Shown here piece by piece: positions 39,371 through 54,385 of a stretch of 64,000 bases of DNA. The notes beneath the pieces are model-generated. The model was not told where the DNA came from. It saw only the letters and a program-made list of their open reading frames with translations, and did no database searches. The DNA is from Mesostigma viride. Lineage: Eukaryota; Streptophyta; Mesostigmatophyceae; Mesostigmatales; Mesostigmataceae. Position 1 is the stretch's first letter. Every line of letters begins with the position of its first letter. The stretch is taken from positions 2,361,588 to 2,425,587 of the forward strand of contig RPFO01000156.1 in NCBI GenBank assembly GCA_009746045.1, in the 5' to 3' direction. A program made the translations under genes and the position numbers.

Positions 39371-42300
39371 GGGGTGGGGGGTGGGGGGGGGGGTAGGGGG
39401 TAGGGGGTTGGGTGGTTGGGTGGTTGGAAGCGTACAAAGATAAATGCACCACGGAGGACGGCCGCCGCCTGTGTGTCTGGACACTGGGAATGTGGATGTG
39501 TTGGGTGTGCTGGTTGGATCCATTTAACCAGGACGCGATGGCACATGTAATAACCACGTAAATCAAAATACAAAGCAGTACCGTTGTAGTAACAACTGAG
39601 AGAGGGACCTTCCGTGGGCTTCGCGGCACCTTCCAAAATGCAATTGCGTACCTCGCCGCCAGCGTCACATCACTGCCTCACTGGCCGGGCCATGCATGTC
39701 ATGGCCCTTGGCAATTACATGCACGCACGTGACTTGTCCAGGCCGGATAGGACAGGCCACTACCACACGCAAGGCAGACTAATTAAAAGCACAAGATTGC
39801 TGCAGGCAGAGCCCCCAGTGCCCAACATCCTATTAACTAAAACACACAAACGACCGGTTCCAGATTAACAGGGCATATGCAGGGTTTACGTTATGCTCGA
39901 TGCCCGGATCAAGGGGTTGCCGGGTCAGCGGCCTCTATCAAGCATCTGTGTCCACGATCACGTGAGTTCATAGTTTTTATTTATTATCTAAGATGCGCAC
40001 CGGATGATAAAATTTGCTGGCCATGGGTCAAGGGCCTCTACTAGCGCCCGTGTTGCAAGGAGATGGTTCTCGTCTTATCAGCAGACCAACGACTACATTA
40101 TTATCTTCCCTATAAATATATGCTTATTATATAAGAATTACTATAATTATTATCATGATATTGTTAATCAGCGTACCGGGTAGAAGTTGCCGGCCACGGG
40201 CTCCGTCACGTCCAGCTCCCATGTGTCGCGGTGGTTGACGACCTGAGCAGACAAGCACATCATACGGCATGAATACAAACAAACAAAGCAAGAAGAAATG
40301 AGTAAAAAACATGACTAGGCACGTCCTAGCAGTTTTAGTATACGTGGCGCGGTGGTATATGTGTTAGTACACGAGTCGCAGACGTGGACCCCCTGCATGG
40401 GCACATGGGGCCGTGCACGCCTCAGGGAAGACGCCATACGTGTCACGGTCGCGGGCGACCGGGTGGGGGGTCAACCGGGGGCAGCTAGGAGAAACAACCC
40501 AGATCGAAGGTCGGAACCTGGTCACTGTACCTGGTCGCTGTACCTGGTCACAGGTAACTGGGAGGTCAACGGATATATAGGTAGACCCGGCATAGCAGAC
40601 CTTAGTGTACGTGTAATGGTGGCTGACGACCTGGCAATGATGGGTTGGATCGGGGGAACCTCACCTCTTTATGGGGCGAGGAAACATTCGGTAAACATAG
40701 TGACTCGGGTTGTGGCGCCCACAACCCTGCAACTAGAGGCTAGTTAGACGCCCATCCCATTTATTTCATTTGCGTTTCATGGATTTATGCTCACGTGTTA
40801 ATTAATTAAACATTTGCTGGGGCGAGGAGGAAACCACCCAGAGTGAAGGTGACTGGTTATCGGGGACATCAAGTACACATGCACCAGTAGGCCATCATAT
40901 GCGGCAACAGAGGCTAGTAAACCGCCACCACACACCCTCTTTATTTGTTGTCGTCAGAAAGCAACAAACGTGAAAACGCTAGCTGCCCAAATCTGAGATT
41001 CCGCGGAACACAGAAAGTAAGAAAGCCTAGAAGCTACCAGCAAGGAATCGAACATAGGACCTTTGGCATGATTTCGCGGCTGTGTGAGTCTCCCGATCCG
41101 AAGGCATCTCACTTAACGTTTCGAAACAGCCCAACTGCGAAAAACCTCTTTACCGGAGAGGGGTGCCAATATGTCCGATATTGCTGAATCTATAGAAGAT
41201 GACTCACCACTAGACCTAAGTGCGCAGGAGTACTACGCAAGGACCTACGCGATATTCTAGTATCGCCGAAGCAGGACCCTCTTTATTTGTTTTTCATTCT
41301 TAAAAATATATCAATATCTATCTGAGTAATGCGCAACCACCTCCTGTTCCCATACGAGTATCATCTCTGCGAATGAGCTAATTAGCTCATGTTTCACGCG
41401 ATGACCGTGCACCGTCTTTAACCATGCCCCCCCTGATGGAATCAGGCAACCTTTGTTATGTTCAGATAGCCTCTTTTTTAAATAATAATAATAATAATGA
41501 TAATAATAATAATAATAATGATGATGCGTTCACCACGCATCCAGTTGATTAGGACCCAGCCAAATACCAAAGAATGGAGGCCTTGTGCTGGATGAGCTAC
41601 TCATTAACGGTTTATGCACCCATCACCTACCCACTTGGTCACTTCCCTCCGATTGGAGTCAGGCCACCCACTACACCATGCTAGCATGCCGTTACCGTAG
41701 TAGTCATGCACCCATCACCCACCCGCTTGATCATGTCCCTCCCGTTGGAGTCAGTCCAGAAGCTCTTGTCCTCGTTGTGGATGGAGCTGGTGAGGATGCT
41801 GACCACCTCCTTGCCGTTGTCATCCTCGGTGGGGACGGGGCCGATCTGGCAAACGTCACCAAAAGACCGGGGCGTGCAACAGAGTATCATTGAAGCGTAT
41901 AATAAAGAAAAAACTATGAGAGCCATGGTTGAAGAAATCAAAACGTGAAGAATGAGACCGGCACAGATGCCATGGAGAAGAGGTGTGTGTGTGTGGGGGG
42001 GGGGGGGGGGGGGGGGTGGTAGCAAGGAAACAAGTTGAAGAAACACAAGGAACTAACACAAAAATTACAAAGCAGCTGCCAGAACGTATACCATGAAAAG
42101 AGCAGAAGCCACCTAAAATTTGCTTGGCTTTTCAACTGAGAGAGGATGTCAACGGGCAGCAGCTGACCAAGAGTTCACTTGTGATGCATTACTCATGCTG
42201 CGCAAACCCAATGGTGAGCACCCGTCAAGTTTGGCCATTAACCTTTTAAGGGGCATTCCCACCAGGATTAATTAATTATTATAAATTAGTAAATAGGAAC

Positions 42301-43213
42301 GAATTATATCAATAAATTAAATAACATCCCACCAGGATATACTTGCAACATGGCAGGGAAACACGTCGCAAGCCGCCCACACACTCTCACACACACAAAC
42401 ACGCACGCCTGACGTTTGCACGTGCACACAGGCATGCATCCATGCACACACGCAAACATTTCCGCCCATGCGATGCCTGCATGAGATGCCATGGACCTGC
42501 ACGGGCCAGGCGGCGAGTGGCTGGTTAGTGAGGCTAAGCGCACCATCGACCCATGCATCCAAATATTGTAAAGCCCTTGCTATGCTATGATTTTAAAAGC
42601 GCAGACCTAGCCCACGGATTCTGTCATTGTTGTTGATGCTGAGCCGCCCGTCGGTTTAAAAGCAGAGGGAAAAGAAGGGCATCCGTGCAGCGTCAGTGTT
42701 GTGTAGTTCCATTCCCTGTGGAGTTCGTGGGGTCTCTGCAGCCTTTAAGTTGCAACCATCAAGTTCTCCGCCTCGTATCCCTCACCCAAACAGTCGTGCA
42801 TGGAGGGTGGCACATTTGCCAACAGCCTTGACTGAATACTTAAGCCTTGACTGAATACTTAGCCTGAATACAAAAGAAATATCAAATAAATAATATAGTA
42901 CGCATGGTCCCCACCAGCAGGGAGGCCCCGACCCACCGTGTACTCGATCTCCACATGGGACTCGGTGTTGTACAGCCGCGTGACCTGCCGGGGGGGGCAG
43001 GGATGAGGGGTGCAAGGCCGAATGACGAGCACTCCAGGTTGTTATATGCAGCGGCCCATGCATGGCACACAGCAAAAGCGTACCTACCTCGCCCACAGCG
43101 AAATCATGTCCACGTCCTGCACATTCGCCTCTGCCCCACACCTGACAAGAGGCCTGGCCCGCTAGATTTACCGCGCAACCACGACCCCAGATGCCCAGAA
43201 GAGGGCTGGGGGG

Positions 43214-43258
<45 letters not shown>

Positions 43259-46200
43259 AAAAACACCACGTTTGACAGTGGAAAAGGATCACACACAGAC
43301 ACCCAGCGAACACGTCAGAGAACAAACCCACACCGGCATACCGGCAGGCACGTCTGAGCGCGGCCGGCAGTGCGGGTGCATGGGCATGGCGGATTGGTCC
43401 CAAGCTCACAGCTTAGGCACACTCCTGACACCCCGTTGCAGGGAATTCATTACATGACTGCCGTTTACAACAGGCAATTGAGTACAAACTCAACGGCAGT
43501 GCCTTGGCTACCATTGTCATGATTGCGGTCATGTATCATTCTATGCTTGAGACAGCAACAAGTCGTAACAACAAGCATCATTTATAATAGTCATCATAAT
43601 AATCACAACACCGATACACGGCCCACTCACCACGGCGACCCAGTCGGCAACCAGTAACAACAGTAATAAAAAAGAGCGTGGTAATGACAACCATAACAAT
43701 ACCAATAGCATCGTGCACTCACCACGGTGACCCAGTCGGCAAACCGCTGGATCACCTCCTGCATCAGCTCGCCTTGGACGACCGTGACGTCCACCTGCAT
43801 TAGGGCGCGGCCCACGTGAAAACCCAGGGCGCAGTATACCCACGATCCCAACCAACGGCATCCCCAGCCAACATAACATAACACAACAAAAACATTTCCC
43901 CAGCCAAATGCGTCCTCAAAAAGGGAAGAAAGCTCCCCCGCAACTTTGTCCTGTGGGGGGAGCTAAAAGCATCCCCACGGCATGACGGCCTCCCCAGCAA
44001 AATAAAGATGTTCGAGCACCAATATGATAATAATAGACAGCGAAAACCGATGGCACAGCATGCCAAGAGGGGAAAATCCACTGGCAACTGACACCAGCAC
44101 TCACGTAACTGCGAGAGCAAAATATTCTAGTGCGGAAATCCCACAGAGACCCTACAGCTGGACAATACTTAGGCCTCCCTCTGTACCTGCCACCGGTCAT
44201 GCCGCTGCTGCACATCATATATATAGGTAGAGTATCATAAACGATGGACAAGAGTGCTATATACGGGGCACACTTATCATGTTTAGTAGTATAGTGTAAA
44301 CCATGGACTAGAGAATCCTACATACGGGGAACACTTACGCCTCCTTCCGTGTCCACCACGGGGTATGGCAGCGACGCGTTGAGGCGCATGATGTAAAAGT
44401 CGCTAGCCTACACCATCGAGACACCAAGCCACCAAGCCACCGAGTCACCCAGCCATCCATCCCCCCATCCCCCCATCCCCCCATCCCCCCATCCCCCCAT
44501 CCCCCCATCCCCCATCCCCCATCCCCCCATCCCCCATCCCCCATCCCCCATCCCCCATCCCCCATCCCCCCATCCCCCATCCCCCATCCCCCATCCCCCA
44601 TCCCCCATCCCCCGTCCCCCATCCCCCATCCCCCATCCCCCATCCCCCATCCCCCAAGCCACCCAGTCACAAATCCCCACGGGACACGGTTACCAGGATA
44701 GAGAAGTTGGAGACCACAACCGAACCGAAGCGTAGACACGAGGGCGGAACACGGAAAATCCAAGTTTTCGAGAACGAGCAACAGAACATGCCAGGACTCG
44801 GTGGCGACATCATGACGTTGACAGGGCATGAAATGGCAGTTGTGCGGCATGGAGTGGCATGTGTGTGTTTACATGTGGCGGGGAATAGGTGAAACGGAAT
44901 GGTGACATGGTGGCGGTGGCGACGGTGGTGGTGGCAGTGACTTACGGTCGCGTCGGGGTCAAGCACGGGGAACGGCTCAGACGTGTTCGTGCGCATTATG
45001 TACGCGCCCGCCGCCTTGAAAACACATGAAGTGAGGGCAAGGCCCGGCATGGGAGTGACCGACGGAAGAGGGGGCCAGTACGGGTGTGTAAGCGCGGATA
45101 TCATGACAATGGGTGGAGCCCCATGGTTTTGCGTGGATCCCAGACCATCATGATTGGGCGAGCATCCCCGAGAGGGTTGACCCCGGGGCATGCGTTGGTT
45201 GAGTGCCGGCAATTGGCCGACCCATAATGGATTGCAGGTGGCATGGGACAGTGGAGAACAAAAGGACGACAGGTAGATAGGGCACGCGGAGGATGATAGG
45301 TAGATAGGGCACGCGGAGGATGATAAGGAGATAGGGCACGCGGAGGATGATAAGTAGATAGGGCAAGCGGAGGACAAAAGGTATATACAGAAAGGCATGG
45401 CAGGGGGGGGCCGGGGGGGGGGGGGGGGGGGGGCGGCATGACCATAGCCAAGGGGAGCATGGGGCGAGTGGACAGTGATGGGGGGCATCCACAACGGGGC
45501 GATGTGGAAGGACAAACAAGCAAACGAGCAAATGAGCAAACGAGCAAACGAGCAAACGAGCAAACGAGCAAACAAGCAAACGAGCAAACGAGCAAACGAG
45601 CAAACGAGCAAACGAGCAAACGAGCAAACGAGCAAACGAGCAAACGAGCAAACGAGCAAACGAGCAAACGAGCAAACGAGCAAACGAGCAAACGAGCAAA
45701 CGAGCAGACGAGCAAACAAGCAAACGAGCAAACGAGCAAACGAGCAAACGAGCAAACGAGCAGACGAGCAAACAAGCAAACGAGCAAACGAGCAAACGAG
45801 CAAAACAGCAAACGAGCAAACGAGCAGACGAGCAAACGAGCAAACGAGCAAACGAGCAAACGGGCAAACGAACAAACGAGCAAACGAGCAAACGAGCAAA
45901 CGAGCAAACGAGCAAACGAGCAAACGAGCAAACGAGCAAACGAGCAAACGAGCAAACGAGCAAACGAGCAAACGAGCAAACGAGCAAACGAGCAAACGAG
46001 CAAACGAGCAAACGAGCAAACGAGCAAACGAGCAAACGAGCAAACGAGCAAACGAGCAAACGAGCAAACGAGCAAACGAGCAAACGAGCAAACGAGCAAA
46101 CGAGCAAACAAGCACCACGACAGAGCAGGTTAGATCATCGCCGGGGGCAACTGTTCCAAGCTATTGCATGCAAAACCACCAAGGCCGATATGGGCACTGG

Positions 46201-49200
46201 ACAGAGGAAATTTCCCCGGGGCGCTGCACACACTGCGGTAGTAACATGTAGTATTTTACTGCGCTAAATATAATATTTTACTGCACAAAGTAGATACTGC
46301 TACATTGTATAATTCTGCGTGATGCACTACTGAGAACTAGGCAACCGAGACAGAAACTGCGTTGCCAATCCACGTGGGGGCCTACGTTGGCCCACGGGGG
46401 GGCCTTGGCACAAATATGCGCAGATGGGATACCTGTAGGGATCTAGTATGCACAGAAATAGAACTAAATTACCTTGATGCTTATTAAGTACAAATCTAGT
46501 ATGCCTGTAAGCATAGACCGACCATTCAAGTTCAACCAGATGACAGTCAAGGAGGTATCAAGCAAATAAAATTATCTGTCTGCTTACCTGCGCAGAAGTC
46601 GGCAGATGCCCTGATTACTGCAGTTAGCTAGATGCATTGAACAGAGTTAAACAGGCAAAAAGAACCCCCATAAAATCCTAAGAAAATCCTGATTCCTGCG
46701 AGCCATTGATATGAGCAAAGAAAGACTTGTCCAAGTCAGCAAAGAGGGCCCTCACAGCTAAGCTATGAAAACAGTAATGACCATGACATTATTACTATCG
46801 TGACATCCCTTTGATTATGCCAGCGCAAGGCAAGAAGAGACGGGGTGGTTTTCATCGTCGCAGGCTACACCTCTTTGCGATACTGCCTTGCTGGTTAACG
46901 GAAGCGCTTTATGGCGGCGAGCAGAGATACCTTGTCATTATACTACTCTACAGTACCACAGTATTTTACCCTGTTAATATACTACTAGATAGAACCATAG
47001 TATGTTACCTTGTTATTGCTATATTGTGTGCTGTACAGTACCCTAGATAGTACTGTGGTACTATCTAGTACTATCAAGTACTATATAGTACTATCTCTAT
47101 CTAGTACTATCTAATACTTAACCAAGGTACAAATGTTGTACAAACTATAGCTTTTCCTCGTTCCGACAAGTTGTCGTACCACAGCTATGGCAAATGGCAT
47201 GGAAGGGACAGCAGGCGGGAAGGGGGGGGGGCGAGGGAGCGTCGAATGAGGCCTGGGAAGGAGAGGGGAAGGGGGTAAGAGGGTGCGGGGAGAAGGGAAG
47301 AGAAGAGAAGGGAGGAGAACAATACAAGCCATGATTTAAAGAATAAGTTTGATGCGCCAGGGCGGGGCTCACCTGGCCAGGGTTTTGCTTGGTGTTGCCG
47401 TCGCTAGCATTATACCACATGATGGTTTGGGAGATACCCGCGGACACCTGCACGCGACCGGCACCAGTCATGGTGTTGTGACAGCATTGAAAGTGCCATG
47501 GCAGTCAGTGACAACCAATAAAGACAGCATTCAGGTTCAACTTGGTACATAGTTAGGCTAGGTAAATACACCGTCAGTCAGGTGGAGCCTGAATAGCTTC
47601 AAACTACCTCCCCCTTCTCCTAGCAAAAGCCTGTGCAGGGGTCCACATTTCTCTACCCCCGCCTCGTACGCTATGAGCCCAGGTATGATCCCCTGCACTT
47701 GGGTAAAGACCTGCAGGAATCTGTCGTCTAGATTCGACTCAGAAAAGTCGTGGGATCACATGGGTGTTCACAGGTTCAACCTTGCGGCTAATTGCTTTTA
47801 TACGTCGAAGGTTCACTTCGACTACTTGCGTAGTACCCTTAGGGCATGGGCATGCGTAAGCCTACATGCAACACACTGTTTTGGAAGGCTTGCCTAGTAG
47901 TGAAGCACAATCAACGTGGGTAAGCATGTCCGCCACCGCCCCCCGTACCGCGGCCCCCCTCCCTCTCGTCCCGCCTCCACATTGGTAATGCACAGAGACT
48001 ACAAGAATTATGTGATCGTACTAAGCAGGGAGGAAATTTTACATGGAGTATCCCTGTTTCCCCCCGCCCCCGCCTTTCCCTTCAAATTGGTAAACCAGAA
48101 AGGGAGCCTCAGTCATGCGTGAATAGACCAGCCCCATCAAACCATAAGACATGGCCAGTAGGGAGCCTCAGTCATGCGTGAATAGACCAGCCCCATCAAA
48201 CCATAAGACATGGCCAGTAGGGAGCCTCAGTCATGCGTGAATAGACCAGCCCCATCAAACCATAAGACATGGCCAGTAGGGAGCCTCAGTCATGCGTGAA
48301 TAGACCAGCCCCATCAAACCATAAGACATGGCCAGTAGGGAGCCTCAGTCATGCGTGAATAGACCAGCCCCATCAAACCATAAGACATGGCCAGTAGGGA
48401 GCCTCAGTCATGCGTGAATAGACCAGCCCCATCAAACCATAAGACATGGCCAGTAGGGAGCCTCAGTCATGCGTGAATAGACCAGCCCCATCAAACCATA
48501 AGACATGGCCAGTAGGGAGCCTCAGTCATGCGTGAATAGACCAGCCCCATCAAACCATAAGACATGGCCAGTAGGGAGCCTCAGTCATGCGTGAATAGAC
48601 CAGCCCCATCAAACCATAAGACATGGCCAGTAGGGAGCCTCAGTCATGCGTGAATAGACCAGCCCCATCAAACCATAAGACATGGCCAGTAGGACAAACA
48701 CTCTGTGGCATACTGTGTGCCCCCACCCACCCCCACCCCACTTCTCCACGTCGACCATGCGCAGCAGTAGCCCCATAGTACACAAATAGACAAGCTCCAT
48801 CAAACCATAAGAGAAAGCCAACGCAGCAAGTATTAGGCTGTCGCGATGAGACCCACCCCCGCCAAATAGACAAGCTCCATCAAACCATAAGAGAAAGCCA
48901 ACGCAGGGAGTATTAGGCTGTCGCGATGAGACCCACCCCCGCCAAATAGACAAGCTCCATCAAACCATAAGAGAAAGCCTACGCAGTAAGCATTCGGCTG
49001 TCGCCATGAGACCCACCCCCGCCAAATAGACAAGCTCCATCAAACCATAAGAGAAAGCCAACGCAGCAAGTATTCGGCTGTCGCCATGAGACCCACCCCC
49101 GCCAAATAGACAAGCTCCATCAAACCATAAGAGAAAGCCAACGCAGGGAGTATTAGGCTGTCGCGATGAGACCCACCCCCGCCTCCAGGTTGGACATGCG

Positions 49201-52200
49201 CAGCAGCAGCCCCGTCGCGCACGAGTAGACGAGCTCCACCAGGCCGTTGGAGACGGCAAAGCTGTCCACGTCGGGGGAGGAACACTCGGACGGGTGGGTG
49301 ACGGCCGACTTTTGCGCGGAACCTGGTGGGGCCAGCAGGGGCGGGGGGGTGGGTGGGGTGGGGGTGAGGGGTGGGGGGGGGTGGGGGTGGGTGGGGGGGG
49401 GTGGGGGTGGGGGTGGGGGTGGGGGGTGGGGGTGGGGGGTGGGGTGGGGGGTGGGGGGTGGGGGAACGATTGGGTGCCAAAGAATTCAACGTGATGACAT
49501 CAGCTACGGTGAAGTCATATGTTCATCGAGTCTCTCGACCTCGACGTGATGTGTGCATAAAGTCCCTCTACATTGTTGGCATGGTAGTATGTGCATTAAG
49601 TCCCTCTACATTGTTGGCATGGTAGTATGTGGATCAGGCCCCTCTACATTGTCGGCATGGTAGCATGTGCATCAGGTCCCTCTACATTGTTGGCATGGTA
49701 GTATGTGCATCAGGTCCCTCTACATTGTTGGCATGGTAGTATGTGCATCAGGTCCCTCTACATTGTCGGCATGGTAGTGTGTGCATCAGGTCCCTCTACA
49801 TTGTCGGCATGGTAGCATGTGCATCAGGTCCCTCTACATTGTTGGCATGGTAGTATGTGCATCAGGTCCCTCTACATTGTCGGCATGGTAGTATGTGCAT
49901 CAGGTCCCTCTACATTGTTGGCATGGTAGTATGTGCATCAGGTCCCTCTACATTGTTGGCATGGTAGTATGTGCATCAGGTCCCTCTACATTGTCGGCAT
50001 GGTAGTATGTGCATCAGGTCCCTCTACATTGTTGGCATGGTAGTATGTGCATCAGGTCCCTCTACATTGTCGGCATGGTAGTATGTGCATCAGGTCCCTC
50101 TACATTGTCGGCATGGTAGTATGTGCATCAGGTCCCTCTACATTGTTGGCATGGTAGTATGTGCATCAGGTCCCTCTACATTGTTGGCATGGTAGTATGT
50201 GCATCAGGTCCCTCTACATTGTCGGCATGGTAGCATGTGCATCAGGTCCCTCTACATTGTCGGCATGGTAGTATGTGCATCAGGTCCCTCTACATTGACG
50301 TCAATGTGCATCAGGTCCCTCCGAGTGAAATACTGGGCATGATGTACATGCCAGTCATGAGGGGATGTGGATGATAACTATTCCTTACTATCCTACATGC
50401 ATCAAGCACAGTTGTTACATAATTGTCGTTAGTGTTTTCGCCTTGGGTGGTGCCTGTACTCAATGCGGGGTGGTTCACGTACACTCACGAGAACAGCACG
50501 ACAAACCATGGCACGCATATAACAAGTATAACACGACATGCCATGCCAATACACAACAAATTATCTGGTCAAGAAGGCAGCCATGCGCGAGATTCCACCC
50601 CACCCTTCCACGCCCACGCCAGCTCCCTTCATGCCCACTTAGTCACCCACTCGTTTTCCTGCCCTGCAAATACCTGGATCATTCCAGCTCACTAGAGCAA
50701 GCGACACCCAAAGTAATACCCCCACCGGGCGTGCCAACCGCTCATAGGAGTGACCGAGCTGGCATAGGAAAAATTGCCCAACAGTCCCTGCATGTAAACA
50801 CAGTCCATTGGCTGTCTCATTCGCAGTCCATGGGCCAGGACCGGCAACCACAAGAAGCCATTCATTCCAGAAACGTCTACCTACCAGGAAACATGACAAC
50901 AAGTGCTTCAAACCGCAGAGGCAGGTGGGGTGGGGTGGGGTGGGGGGTGGGGGAATCTATTATATCAAAGAAAAGGGGTCACAGAGGCAGGCATACCATG
51001 GATCTCCCTGCACACATAGATGAGAACCTGTTGAAGACCCCGCCAAATCCACAACACGACTAACCCATCAAGGTCCGTGCCCCCCCCCCCCTAATGCACC
51101 TTTCGGGACGAATGCTGAGCTGGCGGCGGTGGCGGTAGCGGCATAAGGCGTGGGGCGGTCCCGAACAACGCCACCCGTAGCACCAGCAGCAGCAGCAGCA
51201 GCAGATGACGACGAAGAAGTAGAAGAAACAGAGGAAGTTGCCTCAGATGCCTCCTCCTCCCCCCCGTACTTGTCACCAGGGATAGCCCACGGCCTGGGCT
51301 GGGGCCCTGGCTGCGCCGGCAGGGAGGCTGCGGTGGCCGTGGACGTGACAACAGGCAGCAGCTCCACAAAGTAGGTGGCGATGCCCAAGGGCGGCGTCTC
51401 GACCCAAAACGCTAGGTCCTGCACATAGGGGTCCTTGCATAGTTTGTGGCTACTGGCATCCGAGGGTTGGTTTTCCCTGGTGGAGGCAGCGGTGGCAAGG
51501 GAGCGGCAGCGCCTGGCAGAGGAGCAGAGCTCGGGGCTGAATGCGGGCTGACCAGGCAGCGGGACAATGTCGGTCAGCTGCGAGGGGACGTGCTGGCCAG
51601 ACGCGTCGGAGACGACCACCTGAAGGTTATCGTCCTGCCATGGTGCGTGTGGGGGGGGAGAGCGGGATGGGGGGGGGGGGTGGCGATGGGGAGGCGAGGT
51701 GATGGGCAAGCAGATCAAATGGGGGAGCCATGTGTGCCTGGGGTGTGGGCGGGTTGTGAGGCGGAGAGCTGTTCCCACAGAAATCCTTGGGGTGCCCTGC
51801 CATGGAGGTGGGGATGTGGGAAGGTGAGGAGTGGGGAGGTGGGGAGGTGGGGAGGTGGAAAGGTGACGAGGAAGGGATGTGGGAAGGTTGAGGTGGGGAG
51901 GTGGGGAGGTGGAAAGGTGAGGAGGAAGGGATGTGGGAAGGTTGGGGTGGGGAGACGGGGATGTGGGAAGGTGGGGAGCTGGGATGAGAAGGGGAAAGAG
52001 AGGTCAGCGCAGTAGTGGCCATGTCCGGGGACTTTGAGTAGGATGGTGGGGGTGAGGGGGCGGCCACCAAGACTTTGGCTGACAAGAGAGAGTCAGGGAA
52101 AAGAACGAGAGAAGGGAAGATGGGGACAAGAGAGAATCTGGAAAAGAACAAGAGAAGGGAAGAAGGGGACGAGAGCAGGAGGAAAAAGTTATGCATACTC

Positions 52201-54353
52201 GAGAGGTATACCAACTTCCCAGCCATGATGTGGAAGAATCTTACAGCCATACTTCATTTAAACGTGCCAGGGGCTCTCAAGGCCTGCCAGCAGAGCACTT
52301 CCAGGCATACGGGTGCAACAGTGCTTGTGCATATGCGCATTTGTTTGGTTTGTCACTTCAACAGCAGGTGTGTACCAACTACTCCAACCAAGTGCACACA
52401 TTCGGCAGACCCCATCACGAGCTTTCAATACGAACCTCTTGTCGAGGCAGGCAGCAAATAGTAGACCAAATGCTGCCTATGTGAGTATATCTGTGAACGC
52501 GTGCTCACACCCAGAAAACCAGCATGTCCATGTACTGCCACCTGGCACCCAGACGATGAGGGCGTTCCCAGCAATAGGGCACTGGCCGGGGCACCATCTC
52601 ACATGTGTTCGTCATCACCTTTTTTCCAAGGGATGACCACCCGGCCAAGCGGCGCGCAGAGCACCACCACGACGTACCAGGCAGGCGGGCACCGGCAGGT
52701 GCACGATCTCGGAGCGGGACCACCCCAGCGCGTTGTAGGCCACCACAACCAGCTGCCAGGTGGCGGGGGACGGGTTGAGGGGGGGGGCAGTTGGGGGCGG
52801 CGGGGAGAAAAGGTGGGGACGCCAAATGGTGGGGAAGCCAAACGGTGGCGGCACCACCAAGGACAGGGTGAAGGAGAGCTGGGAGAAAGAAAGTAAATCG
52901 ACGAGGCATTGCCGAGGAGACAAAAGCACAGGGCATGGTCGGGAACCACATCAAGAGAATATATAGCCAACCACATCAAGAAAATATATAGCCAACCACA
53001 TCAAGAGAATATATAGCCAACCACATCAAGAAAATATATAGCCAACCACATCAAGAAAATATATAGCCAACCACATCAAGAAAATATATAGCCAACCACA
53101 TCAAGAAAATATATAGCCAACCACATCAAGAAAATATATAGCCAACCACATCAAGAAAATATATAGCCAACCACATCAAGAAAATATATAGCCAACCACA
53201 TCAAGAAAATATATAGCCAACCACATCAAGAGAATATATCGCCAACCACATCAAGAAAATATATAGCCAACCACATCAAGAAAATATATAGCCAACCACA
53301 TCAAGAAAATATATAGCCAACCACATCAAGAAAATATATAGCCAACCACATCAAGAAAATATATAGCCAGGAGCCTTGCCAGGCGAGTAGGTGCATGCTG
53401 CTTGTAACAACATTAAAACACTCTGCGTGCATACAGTGGGGTGAGTCCACCAGGTGAGAGGGTGGCCTAATAACCACAGTGCAGGGAGGTCCAGCCTCAA
53501 TTTAAGATGCTTGCATCCGTGCTAAACCAATACACACCACAACCCATTCATGCCAAAGCCAGTTGCGCGCCAGCATCACTACAAAGTAGGGAATGCTGAC
53601 ATCATCCGTGCGCCAGCATCACGTACCGAGGTCCCGTTGGCCCCCAGCTGGCTGGTGACGTCGCAATTGCTCTCGTTCAGGCGGCGGCACTGGTGAGGCA
53701 AGAGCAAGAGTTCAGAGGGGTGAGGGCCAGGAAACAGGAGGGAAGGGAGGTCAGATGGCAGTATTGGGGAGGGAACAAGAGTTGGTTGGGGCTGGGCAGC
53801 AAACAGGACCGGGGGGGGGGGGGAAGGGGGGAAGGGGCAGGGGGGGGGGGGGGGGGGGGGCGGCGATAGCCGTCGTGGTTCCAAGGGTAGGCTGGCTCTA
53901 TGATGGCTATCTTCTGTAAACTGAGGAGCGGGCATAACTATGAAGAGGAGGAAGCAAGAGGCAACGGCGGCACAATTGCCGGGATGACCGTACTCCACGG
54001 AATAAAACAGGAAAACAGGGTGGCCTGGGTTCCCGTGCAGAGGCACACAGATTGGTCGAACCGCAATCTGCACAGAAAAGGCGAGGGGTCGGAAGCTGGG
54101 ACAAGAGGGGTAGGAAGTTGGGAACAGGAAAAAGGGAAAAAGGAAAAATGGAAAAGGAATAATATGGCGAAAAAGGAAAAAAGCCTGATAGGTAGGCTCC
54201 CCCTTTAGCACCTGAAAAGTAGGCTCCCCCTGGCTGCGATCACACTGGCACGCTTGCAAGAATAAGACATATTAGCCTTGCGAATAAAGTCTTTGCAAGG
54301 ACAGTTGTACGGAAAATGAAGGGGGGGTGCGCATCGCATTAATCTCCCCCCCC

Positions 54354-54385
<32 letters not shown>

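Noticed and set aside
45438-46251. Long open frames on both strands (RANEQTSK and LARLLVCS-type proteins)
   Set aside because: They are produced by the 8-bp GAGCAAAC array, which has no stop in any frame; the array lies inside a mannosidase intron.
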